The notes: a model not told the origin generated them from the sequence alone. Counted from the stretch's first letter, positions 34,076-48,478 are shown. The stretch: 64,000 nt of DNA from Pelodiscus sinensis (GCF_049634645.1 NC_134722.1:19207001-19271000); one strand, 5' to 3'. Translations and numbers: made by a program.

Positions 34076-37000
34076 GAGATGTTGGACACATCAAAAAACA
34101 TTTCTCTGGAAAAAAATATTCATGCATCTTTAATTCCCATCTATCTTTAAATTCTCTTGAATTTCTACTCAACCTTAATACATATGCTATAAAACTTTTT
34201 TGACCAATTTGGTAAAATGTTGCATGAAGATCCCAAGAGAGACAGCTTGATTTGGGACTGTACTGCCCACTTCATTCTTTCTCTCTTAAAAAAAATTAGC
34301 TCAGAGCTGTGCAAGTCTTGGACAAGACAGACACATGGATGAGAAAGATCTCTCTCTGATAGTTAACACTAGTTTGAGTTTGGCAAACCAGTAAATTGAC
34401 CAGTCAAATAAATTCTACTATCCAGTCAATTAAGTGCCATTTAGTTGACAACAATCAAAAAATTTCTAATATTCCAGCAAGAATGTTCTGATGAAAATGA
34501 TGGTCTGCCTTTCTGATTCCCATTCTTTCATTTTTTAGAACTTCATTTCATTATGTTTCACATTTTGTGAATCAAAATAATTCAATTAAAATTATTTTCT
34601 GTAATTAGACAGAAATATCTAAGGCTAAGTCTACTGAACACCAAAAAGCATTATTATTCTTCATTACTGTTCTAGTAAATTAGTGCTTTAAAATTCTTGA
34701 CCATTTTTTACTTGATTTCACTGATTAACCAATTTGTTTTAGACCAGGCAAGTGCCCAGTTTACATTAGTAATTACTCCAATGAAGTCAGTGGAATTTCA
34801 CTGGTGTAGAATAAGTGCTCTGTAAATAAGAGTATAATCAGAAGTGACAGTAGATGGCAATGGACAGTAATTTAATGAACTGATGAAGGCTGTAGCTTTT
34901 CCATCTCTTGCTGTGATATGTTCATCCCTTATAATGTATATTCAGAAACCTTGAACATGGATCTTACTCAATTCTTATTGAATTCTATAGAATACTGTAT
35001 CTTAAAGAAAGTACTACCTATCTGAAATTTACAAAACTCAAAACAAAATGTCTTTAACAATCTTGTCAAATAAAACCATGCACAGTGATAACTAAGATAA
35101 AAGTGATATTTAAGTGTTTCTGCATAGCTGCAATAGAAAATACATATTTTTTTTCAAGTAATGTTGCCCAATAACTATTTTCAAATGTTGATTTTTTTTA
35201 ATGGTGGCCAGTATGTTTCTATCATATCCCATATATTATAAGGATTTGTGAGAAAGTGTTTTGTCTTTGACAGTCATTCTTGCTTTTCAATTTTTGCTTT
35301 TTGTTTCTGGATGGATGGACAGATGGCTTAAATAGATTCCAGCAATGCTGTCTTAACACAATTACAGTACACAGCATTGATTGACTACGTTAGGGACAGG
35401 CTATTTTGTGAAGGCAATACCCAGAAAGCAAAAATTGAATCTTAGTTGGCCATGTTTGGATAGGAATGCATAAAGTCAATCACTGTGAACGGTCCATTGG
35501 GAATTCAAAATGAATTGCTGCATTCATTTTTTAAGATATTGTGGGCTGGATTATCTAATATTTAGAAATAAAGTTCTATCTACATTTATGTTCTATGCTG
35601 TTACTTCAGGTTACATTCTGTTGTGTATCAAAATAAACACTACCATTTCCTTAAAAGTGAGGGAGCCAAAAACGTTAAACTAACATGAAGTGGATTTCAT
35701 AAAACCTTAACAATAATAAAAACAAAACATTGTTCGGAATACCTCCAGATTACCAAAAAAGCACATGTTTTCCCCAACCCTGGTGTCAGGGGCCTTGTGG
35801 CAGAGGACAGTGTGAAATTGGAAATGTGCAAATGATTATTTTAAAAATTCATAGCATGGTTCGCTGCATTGGTGAGACATACCGCTCCCCACCCTCCAGT
35901 GGGTGCATAGCTTCATGAGGGTGAGTACCCAATAAGAAAATAACTAATGCATAGTACAAAATCACCTAACATATGGTAAATAACATGGGACAAAATCTTA
36001 GTGAAGTTGTGGTTTTCTTATGGGTTAGGTGAGAGGTACACCCTGGGCAGCCCATTAGCATTTACTTCAGCTGTCTACAGTGTCAAGGCTACAAACTGCC
36101 ATGTCCAAACTAGGATGTCACTACATATTAGCCAATACATGGTAAAAAAAAAACTGATTAGTATGGGCACATCCTGAGAAATGCAGTATAAATAACAAAG
36201 TCTTCACTTGTTTTTGCTTGGCTAATGTAAAGCAGAAATTATGACTATGTAGGAATGAAGAAAAAATGATGCTTTGAATAAGATGACCTTTTCGGTGTTT
36301 TAAACATTCTTTACATCAACCTGCACTAAAATGCAATGCCACATGAAAGGGATATAAAGTTGTTATTTTAGTTCAGAAAAGTTTATTTTGAATGTATTGG
36401 TACTTCAGCTGATTCGGAAAGTAATAAACTTTGTCTCCACACAATAGAAACATTTTTAGAAGTACAAGAAAATTCAATTCACAATTGAAGATTTCATAAC
36501 CAAATATCTTGAATGCTGTCTTTCAGATGGAAATTCATAACAGTCTAATTTTAGACAAATTTTAAACATTTTCTTGGTGTAACAAAACCTAATGACTTCC
36601 TATATATCAATAGCTGATATTTTTTATGACTATTGTTCAGCATATGGCAACCAGTTATTAAACCACTTTCTGGGTTTCTCTCTCCCATTTATTACTCTGA
36701 GGCTATGGAAAGAGATTCAGTAATGACAGTATTTAGGGGTTTTAATGACTGGGTTTTGCGTGAATGCTTATTTTTCTTTAAAATAAAAAATAGAAAAACA
36801 AGAACAATTATCTAAAATGTATTCAATAAAATTCAATAGAAAATCCCCATTTCATTTTTATTGTACCCAGGGCTTTGTCTCATTTATTTCATTTATTTAG
36901 CTTTATAAAATGCTCAAAAGTGTGTCTAACCACACATTCTAGATGCCCTCGACATAACTTAGAAATAAACACATCCTTGGTATGGATGTCCACTTTAAGA

Positions 37001-40000
37001 TAGTCCATCATCAGTGACAAAAGCAAAAACTCAAAACATTTCCCCTTTAAAGAGTACCACTGCCTTACATCTCCCCAACCCCCATCCGAATATAAAATGT
37101 TTGGAGACAACAAATGTGCTTTGCAACACTCCCTAAAGGTGATCAGATGTAAGCTATTTCAGATCAAAGGGAGTAGTGAAACCAATGCTGCAGAACCTTC
37201 ATAGGAAAGGCCCTCTCTCATTCGTACCAACAGGCTCTAGGTCAAATGCCTCTGCTGAGTTCTACTATGGCCATGTGGCATGAAGAGAGGGGCTTGCACT
37301 CTCTGTGGGGTATGTCCTAGCCAGTCAGGGCTTTAAAAGCTAAAACTGATTTCTTAAACTTCACCTGAAAATCGACAGTCAAGCAGTGAAAATCTTGAAA
37401 CACCAGTTAAATATGATTGCATTTAATCTGCCTTTCAGGCATTAAGCAGCTAAAAGAAATGCACCCTCCTCTGGGAGAGCCCTTTCTCCTCAGCAGCTGC
37501 ACTTTCTACCAATTTAGGTATTTCCATGACATGGCCAGCAAATGTACTGATGTGCTAATGTGAGACACTGGGGTTTTCCCTGGTTCATGGTCTTGGAAAC
37601 ACTGACTGGCAGACTGCTCTGATAAGGAGAGCATCAGTCAAACATCAGAGACGATAACTTGTCGTCTGAAGATTCACCCGCTCCCCAAAGTGGTACTCCC
37701 CCAAGAGACTTTCAGATTAGTAAATGGTTATTTAATAACCATCTAAATTCATTTCAACAAGTGAAATAGCCATTTAATAATATATGATGATAAAATACAA
37801 AACTATTCAGTAGGAGCAGAACCTACGACAAACCTTTCTAACTGGCAAAAAAACAGAAATAATTATGAGATGTGGGGTCAGATTCTCAGTGAGTATAAAA
37901 GTTCCACTTACCTTAATGCTGCTGTGCTAACTGACACCAGCTGAGGGTATGAGCCATTGTTCCCTCCAATGGTAATAATATTGTCAGCATGGCCACAAAG
38001 CATCCTGACATATTAGCTATCATTAAGTGAAGTCCTGGTTACATCTGAAGACTGTGTTCTTTTTGTCACATCTAGTCCCTCTACAGCTTGAACTCCTTGG
38101 GCCCAAGTCTGATCTTATGCCATCATAACTCCATGATTCTGATAATGTGAGAGAATGTGAAAGTACAGTTGTTACAACCTCCTAGCCTTAACCTTTTCTC
38201 AAATGATCTTTAGCTACCTGCTAGGCACATCATTTTGAGACACAGATGCCCTTTAGAAGAAGACAACTTTACAATTGCAGATGTTCTCTTCTCATCATAT
38301 GGTTTGTAACTGTGATTTGTTAATTTTTATTATTTTACTGCAGCACATATGTGAAGGGTGCCTGATGTTCCAGTTTGTCCAAAACAGTCTCGGTGATTAG
38401 AAAGAAAATATGTCACTCACTTTATTTTATAAATCAAAATAAATGCAATGCACTTTGCAGGACTTTACAATATCAAACATAAAATGTCAAAGCAATAAAG
38501 CACACAAAACTTGATAAAAGTGCAATTAAGAGGATACCATAAGTTTGCAATATAATTCTAAAAATCTGCCAAATATTCCTCAGATCTTACCTAGAAGGGC
38601 AATGAATTCCTCAGACAAGGTCATAAAATCTAGCAAGATGTGAATCAAATAAAAAAGCAAGCACACATGGTATTTCCAAAGATCTGGACAAGTGCAAGGT
38701 AGTGATTGTCCAGGAAGAGGGAAAACAAGAACAAAAAATACCATTCAGAGAATGACTGACCTTGGAAATAGTCACTAGAATCTACAAGTCCCTCATGCCC
38801 TGACCAGGGAACCATCCCTATCTGAAGGCCAGCAAATCCAATTAGTTTTCTTCAAAGCAAGCTGAACATGGGAAACTTTGCAGATTATGTAACACTGTTG
38901 TAATGAATAACCTTGTTGCTGTCTTTCCTGGTGTACCTTCTGCGCCATTGAGGCCAAATTCATACCTATTATAAGTGAGTGCATTTCTAACATTGCTCGC
39001 ATCAATTTATATGCATACAAATAGCCTCAAAAATGTAGCAGAGTAAGCAGGTAGACTACACAATTTCTTGGAGCAAGCCCCCTTTTTCGTTCTTTAGAAA
39101 TGATGACGAAGACATTCATAATACACATGGAGTTAATAATAGACATAATCTTCAAACTATCCCAGTCTGAGGGCAAAGAGCATCAAACTAATAATGAAAT
39201 CCTCCCCGAAGCTGTAGTGTTGTGAGGTCCTAATACAGCGTGGCATGAACTCTTAAATAGAATAGCACAGAAATAAAAAGTTCTCCCCATCATGTCACTT
39301 TATTTTTTATGTAAAGGTTTCTTCAATCTGATTTTGTTTTGTTTTGTTTGCTGTGTTCAGGCCACAGGTATCCCACATGTGGGCTCTCCTTTTCCAATCT
39401 GACAATGCTAGGAGCCTGGGGCAGGTGAAATCTCACATTTCAAAGCAAGAAGTCAGAAAGTAGGGAGTGTCAGTCCCTCGTTCCTCCTGTGCGCCGCCCC
39501 AAATGACTCATGGACATACATTTCTGAGAAATTATGGGCCAGGCTAACCCCTACCAAGAGGGAAAAAAGATGACTTCTTGCCTCTGAGACTAACATAAAT
39601 AAAGACTGACATTTTATGTTGTGGACGAGTCATCATTTCTGTTCAGTTAGAGGCACATAGGGAAAGATGAATAGCAAAACTGTCCAACTGACTTATTTTT
39701 GATGTGCTCTGTGCTTCCTGAGAGTAAACTCTAGGGGACTCACGTACACAGTTGACTGTAAATGATGTATTACCCATTAATGAAATGAATCCAGCCTTAT
39801 AGAAATAGAAGTGTACAAAATGAAGTAGATAGAATGCATAAATATTGGGCATAAGCTACCAGCATATGCAAGTGACATGTCACGTCATGTCATAACCTGC
39901 CATACAGAGCTGTGAATGTCTCCAGCTCTTCAAGGCAAAGACTACATCTAGCACAAAGAGACCCTGAACTAGGCCCTTGAATTTCACATAACAGAAACTG

Positions 40001-40310
40001 CAAATTACAATGATATTCATAATGTCCATTTTCTTACCCTTTATGCTTTTGTCCTTTTAGTGAAAGATCTTCCAAATTGTATTCTGCTTTTTCAGATGGA
40101 TCAGAAATCCCAATGTGAATTTTATTCCAAATTCCAATTTGAATGCCTGTGTGCATTTCCTTTGGTATATCCAGCACATAGGCTGTGCACTGGAAGTATA
40201 AGATTGACTGGATTTAAGTATTTTTAAATTGTCTATAAACAATATGTGTGTCACTACATACAAAGCCCATTGTCTAGCACAAAGAGTGTATAAAAAGCTT
40301 CAGCAGAATA
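34076..40310. other. 6.2 kb AT-rich stretch poor in transposons, no gene seen
   Basis: No MITE, hAT, CR1 or PLE pieces were recognised here, unlike the dense insertions before 33 kb. Two segments (34760-34815, with TTTCACTGGTGTAGAATAAG, and 37875-37955, with GGTCAGATTCTCAGTGAG and GACACCAGCTGAGGG) resemble a very old amniote palindromic repeat. No coding exon was recognised. Low insertion density could reflect constraint or chance. Confidence 0.4.
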
Positions 40311-40629
40311 TAGGCTGAACCTCTCTAGTGTGTCACTCTCTGGATCTCACTGGTTCTGAACCAAAGAATTTTCTGGACCACAGGAGGTCAATATTGACTA
40401 GCAGCATTTCCAACACTTCCACTGCTTCCTGGGCTGCTAAGGACAATTAGGGGTAAATTAGAGCTAAATAACAGCACAGAGCACTGAGAACCAGGACTAG
40501 TGGCTGTAAGCAAACTTTATGGGACTGAAGGAAACTTGGCCAAACCCATGAAAAGTGGACCTCTGACTAACTACAATCATTCCAGAACACAGATGTTTCC
40601 AGACCAGAGAGTTCTGGAACTCTCTCATA
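40311..40629 (+). repeat. Dispersed DNA-type repeat, copy 1
   Basis: An inverted relative lies at 55686-55976. Matching segments include AATAACAGCACAGAGCACTG, GAACCAGGACTAGTGGCTGT, GGTCAATATTGACTAGCAGC and TTGGCCAAACCCATGAAAAG. The ends carry repeated TCTGGACCA-like words in opposite orientations (TTTTCTGGACCACAGG near the left, AGACCAGAGAGTTCTGGAA near the right), as in a TIR DNA transposon. I cannot name the family with confidence. Confidence 0.7.
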
Positions 40630-42686
40630 TGTATATTTGGACCACAGTACATTAATTCTTTCCCAAATTAAACATATGTCAACAGAAAAGCTATAAAGCC
40701 CCCAGGGATTCTCATCATGACCTCCTAAGGAAATGGTTAATCAGCTTAAATGCAGTAAACAAAATGGAAACTAACTATCCAATCTAATAATCCTAACAGT
40801 TTCTCTAATGGCTGTGAACAAGGCAAGTCTAATTCTGGATCCTTTTATCATTCACATGCAGATTGCCCTACAGATTGTTTTCCTTCTTTCATCAACGCAT
40901 CACAAATCACACATCAAAGGCAGCATTTTGCTTTTAAAATGTTAACATCCATGTTAAGGTGTGTCAGCTGTTTATCCAGGGCATCTAATGAAATGTGTTT
41001 CTTATGGGAGACCAAAGAAGACACTTGGCATAAAACATCCTTCAGCACTGCTGTAGCCAAAAGTACAATTTCCAAGGACTGGAAATCAGAGCATAAACTG
41101 AACATTGTGGAATGGCAAAATGGAATGAGTGAATTAGCGTGGACGGAGAGAGAAATGACCCTTGGAGAGAGAGAGAAAGGTATTTGGGGGCAGATATTCA
41201 GGTACATGTTATTGTAATTTTATGAGTAAGGGATCCTTTGTTGTTGTTACACGTACATTCCTAGTAATTCATTTTTAACATACAGTATTGTTTAACATTC
41301 TAGCCTTTCATATCTGGTTGTTATGCCTGTTGCATCATGACTTGTATAGCCCTACATGATCACCTCATTCCCCATTCCTTTCTGTTTCATTAAATATATA
41401 TTCAAGCCAGCAAAGAAATGAAAGCTGTAATTCTATTGTGGAATGTTGCTTTGATAAACAACTAAATATATGTATGTAGCACATCCAAACTGTGAATACA
41501 GTATGTAGTTCTAATCCAGTCCACTTTATTGCTTAAACTGTTATGTAGTCAGCGAGGAAGATCACTCTTCCTGCTGAGAGTTTGCATCCTCAAAAGGGGT
41601 TTCTAAAATTACTGCAGGAGGAATGATCAAAGGAATCACTGCCTTTGTGGACAGATATCAGTGAAGCCAGAGCTGCACTTCAGTGCATTTCACTTTCATC
41701 CCAAGGTCTAATCTCTACACAGTAATCATGCACCTGAAAAGTGGCATCATCTCACAGCCAGTCTTTGGAGCAAAACATGCAGAATTATCACAGATAGTAT
41801 TTCTGTATCAAAGAAAGAGCAAAAAGTTTTTGTTTGTTTAGTTTGCTTTTGCACTTGTGTCAATAAAATAGATAATACTATAGTATTTAGACTTCATTGA
41901 GACAAAAACTGACAAGAAGATCTACAGCAATTGCCTACCCTGCGCTCTTTCTAACAACTTGTACATTCCTCCATGCTCAATTTAGAACTGCTATAAAGCC
42001 TGTCATATTTGATGGGAAATGCTACAAAGCTGCAATATCAGCAACTCACATCATGAAATGGAACACTGACAAATTCACCGTGGGACACCTTAACTGTCAA
42101 CTACTTTTTTTTCCCCTTGTTCATTGTAGATTTTTCCGCTTCCCCCCCCCCCTTTTTTTTTGTGGTAACTTCTGAGTGAAAACAGACTATTTAGTACTGA
42201 AACTTTCCTGACACATTCTCCCCTTTTCTTAAAAAAAATGATTCTATCAATTTGTGATGCTATGATGATCTCCACACAGGACCTATCCCATCTATATGCA
42301 ATGTATGTTTTAATAATGCATATTTCCAACACCTGATATTATTTTCTGTTATTTTGTGAAGAATCAAGTTCAAATACAAACAAAGCTCAAGGATGTCAGC
42401 ATTGACTTTTGCTTTTCCTAGCTTTTTTCATCCAAAGGTATTATAAGAAACAGATGCTTCCAAATACTAGCCAATGCAAAAAATAATGGGCCACATATCA
42501 AGCAGTGTACCGTGCCGATGAACATTTAATTATTGTCACTGAATACACAGACTGAGCAATTGTACATGCAAATGACTCCTAGACATTTTTCATAAGCAAT
42601 TACTTGCATAAACTAAATGCACAAGCTCTGTAATTGTACGCAGAAAAACTAATCCATTGTGCATGTGTAATTTGTAACTCATACAC
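40630..42686. other. No gene seen
   Basis: AT-rich and unclassified, with a homopolymer-rich patch at 42100-42170. Confidence 0.35.
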
Positions 42687-42975
42687 ATGTAAGAACATAA
42701 GAATATACTGGTTCAGACCAATGATCCATCCAGCCCAGTATCCTATCTGCCAACAGTGGCCAATACCAAATGCCCCAGAGGGAGGGGACACAACAGGTAA
42801 TCCTCACATGATCCCTCCCCTGTCACCCACCTCTGGAGAAACAAAGGCGAGGGACACCATTCCTACCCATCCTGGCTAATAGCCATTGATGGACCTACCC
42901 TCCATTTTTAACTCTGTTAATGTCCTAGCCTTCACCACATCTTCTGGCAAGGAGTTCTACAGATTGACTGAGTAA
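42687..42975 (-). mobile_element. CR1 LINE 3' end, minus strand
   Basis: Inverted CR1 3' end: TAAGAACATAAGAATATACT, GTTCAGACCAATGATCCATC, TGGCTAATAGCCATTGATGG and CTTCTGGCAAGGAGTTCTAC in standard order. Truncated after CAGATTGACTGAGTAAAG. Confidence 0.85.
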
Positions 42976-44409
42976 AGATTTTAGTGCAAACCAACACTTT
43001 GATTACTTATTACAATATCAAATTTTGCTATGACATGATCCTAAATGTTTGCTGTAAAATTCGTTCACCTAATAGTAAACAATCTTTCACTTATTGCTTA
43101 TTATTTTAGAGCTAAATCAAAAGGACTTCAAGAGGTGTTAAGTTTGAAAAAGAACTAGAGAAAACTAAAATGAACTTTAAAAGTTGGATGCAATATAGCA
43201 TTTACTTCTGATAAAGTATCTGAAAAACTTTGACTATTTCAAGTATTGCTCTGTTTACTAGTATATATAGTATGGCAACCCATGGGTTGCTCTGAGTGAT
43301 GAATACATTAAATGACATGAAATCTGCTTATATATGCTTTATGCACAACAAACTAATTCAGCTCCATTTAGATATCCTCATATGTAATTGTTTTTCAAAA
43401 TATTTCCTTTATTTTTCAGATATAATACTCATTTCCTTTCATCTCTCCATTATTACAGGTGCCTATATTTTACTTAATAGTTGATTGCTTTTGATTACTT
43501 CAGAAATGATTTTATGGAGCTACATGAAGGGATATAACAAGTAATCCCAATATTGATCTTTTTATAAGTTACTGTAGGCCAGAAATTATTTGTACTGAAA
43601 AATATTTGTAGAAATTAGACCATTCAGCCACCTTAATTTAAAATGAAAAAGTGTATTTAAAGCTTATCAATAGTGTAAGGAGAGAAAAGGGGAAATCCCA
43701 CACAATACAATAAATACTGTATAAAACAATCTTGCATCAGAGTCTCTCTCTTCAGTTAATTAGAAATTTTAAAAATCAGTTATCTTAGTTTTCCCTTGAA
43801 GATGTTCTTTTTATACGAAACATGTTTAGCAGCGGTTTGCTCTGATTGACCTTAATTTAATTTATTTTTCACAGAAATATTGCTTCAGGGTTAAACATTT
43901 TTGTTACTAATAACTACACATATTCTATTACTTGGCTTTAAAGATCTTCCATCTTTCTGAGAACATTTGTTTTGCAAAACACTGTAGGAGTTTCCATTTT
44001 TAAAAACATATAATATAATTGATTTGCAGTTATCAACAGGGAGGTATGCCATTGCCTGTATTTGCTAACCTAATTGTAAAATAAATTGTTCCTTTCAAGT
44101 TGTATTGTATTGCCTCAAGTGATCACTATTTAGCACCAGCAGATTAAATAGAGTGGCAGCAGGAAGTCTGAAAGATAGCATTACCCATTTCTCCATGTAA
44201 TAAATGATGTTCTTTTGTTTAGTACTGTTCAAGTCATAGGTGTAATTTCTAGATGTTTTCCTCCCAGTGGACTATAGACCAGTGTCCATTCTTGGAAGCA
44301 AGACCATATTCTGAAATGCAGTCCACCTTGCTGTCCATTTTGTACCGTCTCCTTGACTCAGAGGTGGAGAAAGCTCGTTTGATATGGCTGTTATCAACTT
44401 GAAAGTAGG
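42976..44409. other. No gene seen
   Basis: AT-rich and unclassified. Confidence 0.35.
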
Positions 44410-44621
44410 AATAAGGGATCTTCCAGAAAAGGGTTTATTTTCCGCAAGATCCGGTCTAGACTGGCGCTTTTCTCCGGCAAAACCCCGAGCCAGAAAAAAG
44501 CGGCAGCCATGTTCATGCAAATGCCACAGGGGATATTTAAATCTCCCGCGGCATTTGCAATTCCGACTGGTCTCATTAGCATCCCTTTTCCGGAAAGGGG
44601 TGCCAATGTAGACACAGCCTA
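44410..44621. mobile_element. Right half of a GTCTAGAC-type MITE
   Basis: Contains CGGTCTAGACTGGCGCTTTT, then a GGGGATATTTAAATCTCCCG box and the end GTGCCAATGTAGACACAGCC. Only one arm is present (compare the complete foldback at 18975-19306), so the copy stops near the palindrome centre. Confidence 0.65.
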
Positions 44622-44976
44622 TGTGAGGTTTAAGAGTAAAGCCTCTCAACACTTATAACTGGTTCAAATAAAGGTATCGTACTGTTTATCATTTTGCATC
44701 TTAGCTTTCTGCTGTTTTCCTTTTTTGAGTATCCAAGGATCCTCAAAGCAACACTAAGTAAAGAGCAGCTGCAACAAATATGACTAACTTTGCAACTAAA
44801 AATGTGTCAATGCCTCAGTGACAGAGGAGACCAGGCAAAGCAAAAAAAGGGCCATGAAGAAATCCTCCAAGAAGGCTAGAGCAGCAGTGGAGGAGCCAGC
44901 CAGTTAGGGGACAGAAAGACCTATAAAAGGAGCTGCAAAGCAGAGCAACAGTAAGTTGCAGTGCAGACCTCAAAGA
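44622..44976. other. No gene seen
   Basis: Short purine-rich interval before a MITE. A TATAAAAGGAGC at about 44920 may be chance. Confidence 0.3.
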
Positions 44977-45288
44977 GGGTATGTCTAAAGAACAGGACTC
45001 TTTTGGGAGGAGATATCCTGAAATAGCTACCCTGCATCTTTGAAATGTGCCCATTAGTTTGAAAAATATTTTGAAATAATGGGCGTGCTATTCTGGCATC
45101 CCGGTAACCTTCCTTCCATGACGCTTAAGGGATGTCTCAAAATAGTGCGTTATTTCGAAATTTGGTGCTGTGTAGACATTCCAGATTTCAAAATAAGCTA
45201 TTTCAAAATACAATCGAAATAAGTTATACAATTTACGTAGCATAAATTGCATATTTTATTTTGAGTTTAGGGTGCTGTGAAGATGCAA
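44977..45288. mobile_element. MITE of the TTTCGAAATA family, degraded
   Basis: The left end GGGTATGTCTAAAG and internal TTATTTCGAAATTTGGTGCT, GTGTAGACATTCC and TTTCAAAATAAGCTATTTCA resemble, in reverse, the 17165-17472 element. The right end is weak (GTGCTGTGAAGATGC). Confidence 0.55.
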
Positions 45289-45502
45289 CCGGAGAAAGGA
45301 CTGTAGGTGACTGGCTGCAGGAGCGGCAGCACCACAGAGAGCTCTGAGACGAGAACTGGGTAGAGACTGTAAGCTACCATGAGACTGATGACCTGAAGAA
45401 AAAGCCTTGAGCTAGGGGCAAGGACACTGTTTCCAGGAGGGAAGCCCTGGAGGCAACACCCTCTGTCCAAGTGGGGGATATTTCTCGATGGTGCTGAAGG
45501 AG

Positions 45503-45735
45503 CAGGTGGATCACAAGGGCCATTTCACTGACATCAACAGGGGATGATCAGGAAAGGTTCATCGATACGTGCATCTTTAAGAATTCCTGCCTCTTCAGAA
45601 AGCTGCAAGCTGGAATTTTCTTTCTGGACCAGAAAATTAACACCGGAGGCAATGAAATGTCCATAGCAATCCTTGGAGACCCAGCCTAACCCTAGCTCCC
45701 ATGGCTCATGAAGCCGTACAATAGGCAGTTCTTTC
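45503..45735 (+). pseudogene. Harbinger transposase fossil (nuclease domain)
   Basis: The plus strand reads VDHKGHFTDIN, a stop, SGKVH, then after a one-base shift IFKNSCLFRKLQAGIFFLDQ, ILGDPA, two stops and PWLMKPY. This is the order of the DDE nuclease region of HARBI1-like transposases (D...G...SGKVHDARIF...GDxAYPL...PWLMKP). The intact Asp of ILGD is a catalytic-type residue. Several stops and a frameshift make it dead. No ends of its own were resolved. It follows the MITE at 44977 and may belong to the same decayed element. Confidence 0.7.
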
Positions 45736-48478
45736 TTTTTGGCCCATGTCACATATTGTGTCCCAAACATTTGAGCGTTAGCAATAGGAGTAGTGTGGCT
45801 ACCTGTGGCATAGGGGAAGCAAAGGCTTCTTGGGTCCTTCCCCTGACAAACCCGGATGGACAGAAGACACAAATGAGTCTTCTTTAGCCAACTTTAAGTA
45901 CAAGAAGCAATTATACTAAATATCAAATAATGAAAGAACAAACTAATAACCAGGAACTGTTTGGGATAAACTGATGAAAATATTGTGTCTTTCTGGGATA
46001 AACAAGGAGACTTGGCATTATGGTTTAACTAGTGATGTATGTGTTCTTAAAAATATATTGTAACACACAGCTAATGGATAGCGATGCCTCTTACTCTTCC
46101 TAACCTTAGAACTTGAGCCTCTTCTTGTAATTGTACTTTATAGGAAAATTCTTGGCTGACCGTGCCCAGCAAATGTCAGGCAGTTTCTCCTCTCTTTTAT
46201 CCTATCAGCACCCCAAAATTACTTGGAACAAGGTGTTTAAGCTCTCCATCTACAAAAATATTATGTTTTCCTCAATGATTACTTAGGGCCTGTTTGCCTG
46301 CAAGTTTTATCAACATCTTCAAATGTCTTCTGAGTACTCTGTCGCTCCTCAAGAGATCTTTGTAAGTTTCTTTCCAATGCTATTTTAAAAGCAAACAATT
46401 CTTCACATTGTTTTAAAAAAAAGATGATTTAGCCAAGCCATTAGTGTCTGTGTGATAAACGAACAATTTTAGCTTCTGCTACTAATTCAACATCTAACAG
46501 TAATTTTAACCAACATTCAATAACACTTGGTACAGTAAGTGATGTAAAAGTATTCTTAGACAACTTAACCTACATTGACCTAAATATATATATATAAAAT
46601 CTTCTGCATTCGTATTAGCCTGTTTGGTTATGATATCTTAGCTCTACAATAGAGCATTTCAAAATGCCTTATTTAGTTTCTAGAAAATGCAGAGGTTTCA
46701 AATGACACTTGAGGGTTGTTCCCACTATGCTTTGACTTCTTAGAGCCATATGAATAAATGTTATTATAATTTGTACAGTCAACACTTAATCATATGTAAA
46801 TATTTTGTTGGCATTAGATTGTGGATAAGTTTTATGTATATTTCTGATGACCCTCTGTCACCTCTCTCTCTCCATTCCATCTTCTATGCATATTAAAAAC
46901 CAGCTATGAAGGAAAGAATAATAGTTCAAGCCAGAAAATCCTTATTTAACTAGATATCCTTCTGAGATCAGGAATTTCACTCAAATTACTTACATATGTT
47001 GGGTAGTGGAAATAAGACTGTTTGTAATAAATACATTGATAATTATTGTGAGAGCTAGGAATGTATTTGTGCTCCAAATTATTTGAGCAAATCAAAATGG
47101 ATTTTCAGCAGATGACCAAAGTAGATATTTCCAGCCGTGAGACTAGTTCCTTGCCAAATTTCAGGTTTTTGTCACAAACCACACAGGTTCTGAAAGTCCC
47201 TTTTTATCTTATTGTGACTAAATTTCCTCCCCATTTTCTTCAGATTCAACAGCTGAACCATTTTTGTGCAAATTTTTTAAAATAAACTAACTCTTAAGCA
47301 GAAACCAGACTCGGAAAATGTTTGCCTGTGAAAGAATGAAACAGATCCTTTAGAAGGAAACATAAGCAGTCTTAACTGTAAGTGTCATGATGGGCTCCAC
47401 ACATATCACATTTAGTGGAATTACTTTACTGCATTAGGCCAACCAGTAGACATGCTGTGGATTACTCCCCTTCCTGGGAGCCTTTAGAAATATCAATTTC
47501 CAGGGCAACAAAGATCAGCCATGCCATAGAAACCTGTTTTATCCCAGTGTATGTGCCACTCTCCCATTCCCCTTGCCAATGGGGCATAACCTTAGAAGAT
47601 ACCATTTACTCACCTCTCCTAGTGAGAATAAAACGCTTCAATGATGGTCAACTTTAAGGGGCACCAGAAAAATTCAAAGGAAAAGGTAAAATGGCCTATC
47701 GCAAAGGGATCCAACAAAAGCAGGTAGGCTGATTTTTTTTTCTTGAGAGAGACAGATAAAAGGTGTAAGCTATCAAATATTATGAGACAGTGGTTTAAAC
47801 TAGTAAAGAGTGTGTTATTAAGATTAAAAACCATCTTCTCCTGTATATAGCATAACAGTTTTCTCCTAGGGTTCCACTGCATGGAATTCAGCAGGGAAAT
47901 GAAGCAATCTGAAACTGTGTCTACAGTGCATAGTCTCAGCCTACCAATAAAGCCCATAAGTGAATAAGGAAGGGGAGTATTATTATTTTCCTTCTCTCTT
48001 TATCCGACTCTCTAACATAAAATGTTTTTTTAGCTAACGGAATGTCAGGTGTTATGTTCCTGTGTAGAAAATCACATCAGTATTTAAGAATACACCGTAC
48101 CCAGCTCCAAGTACTGTACTCTACAAATAAAGCATCAAGGCAGCACAATCCCATGCGGCAAATCACATTGAAAAGCTACTACCTGGGAGATTTCAGAACC
48201 TGAAGTCCTCATCTGTCATTCATGAATATTTTATTGTACATGGATCTCCTCAGGAACTTTATTATCACATCATCCCAAGCAAATATGTTAAACCAGATAA
48301 CGCTCAAACAAGACTCTCATTGGAGATTTGAGAAACAAGAGAAAATCTAGAAGTCTATTACCTGAATCACCAACTGCTCAATAATGCACTATTGTAGAGG
48401 ACTAACATGCAAAGTACTTGAGCACATTCTCAGGGAAGATTTTTGGGACCACCAGGAAAGAGGAACTGAGGAGACCAA
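45736..48478. other. No gene seen, AT-rich
   Basis: About 2.7 kb with only a short (AT)n at 46584. No recognised family or exon. Confidence 0.35.

Noticed and set aside
38793..39020. Possible coding exon on the minus strand (75 codons)
   Set aside because: No recognised domain and nothing to separate it from chance open frames in AT-rich sequence.
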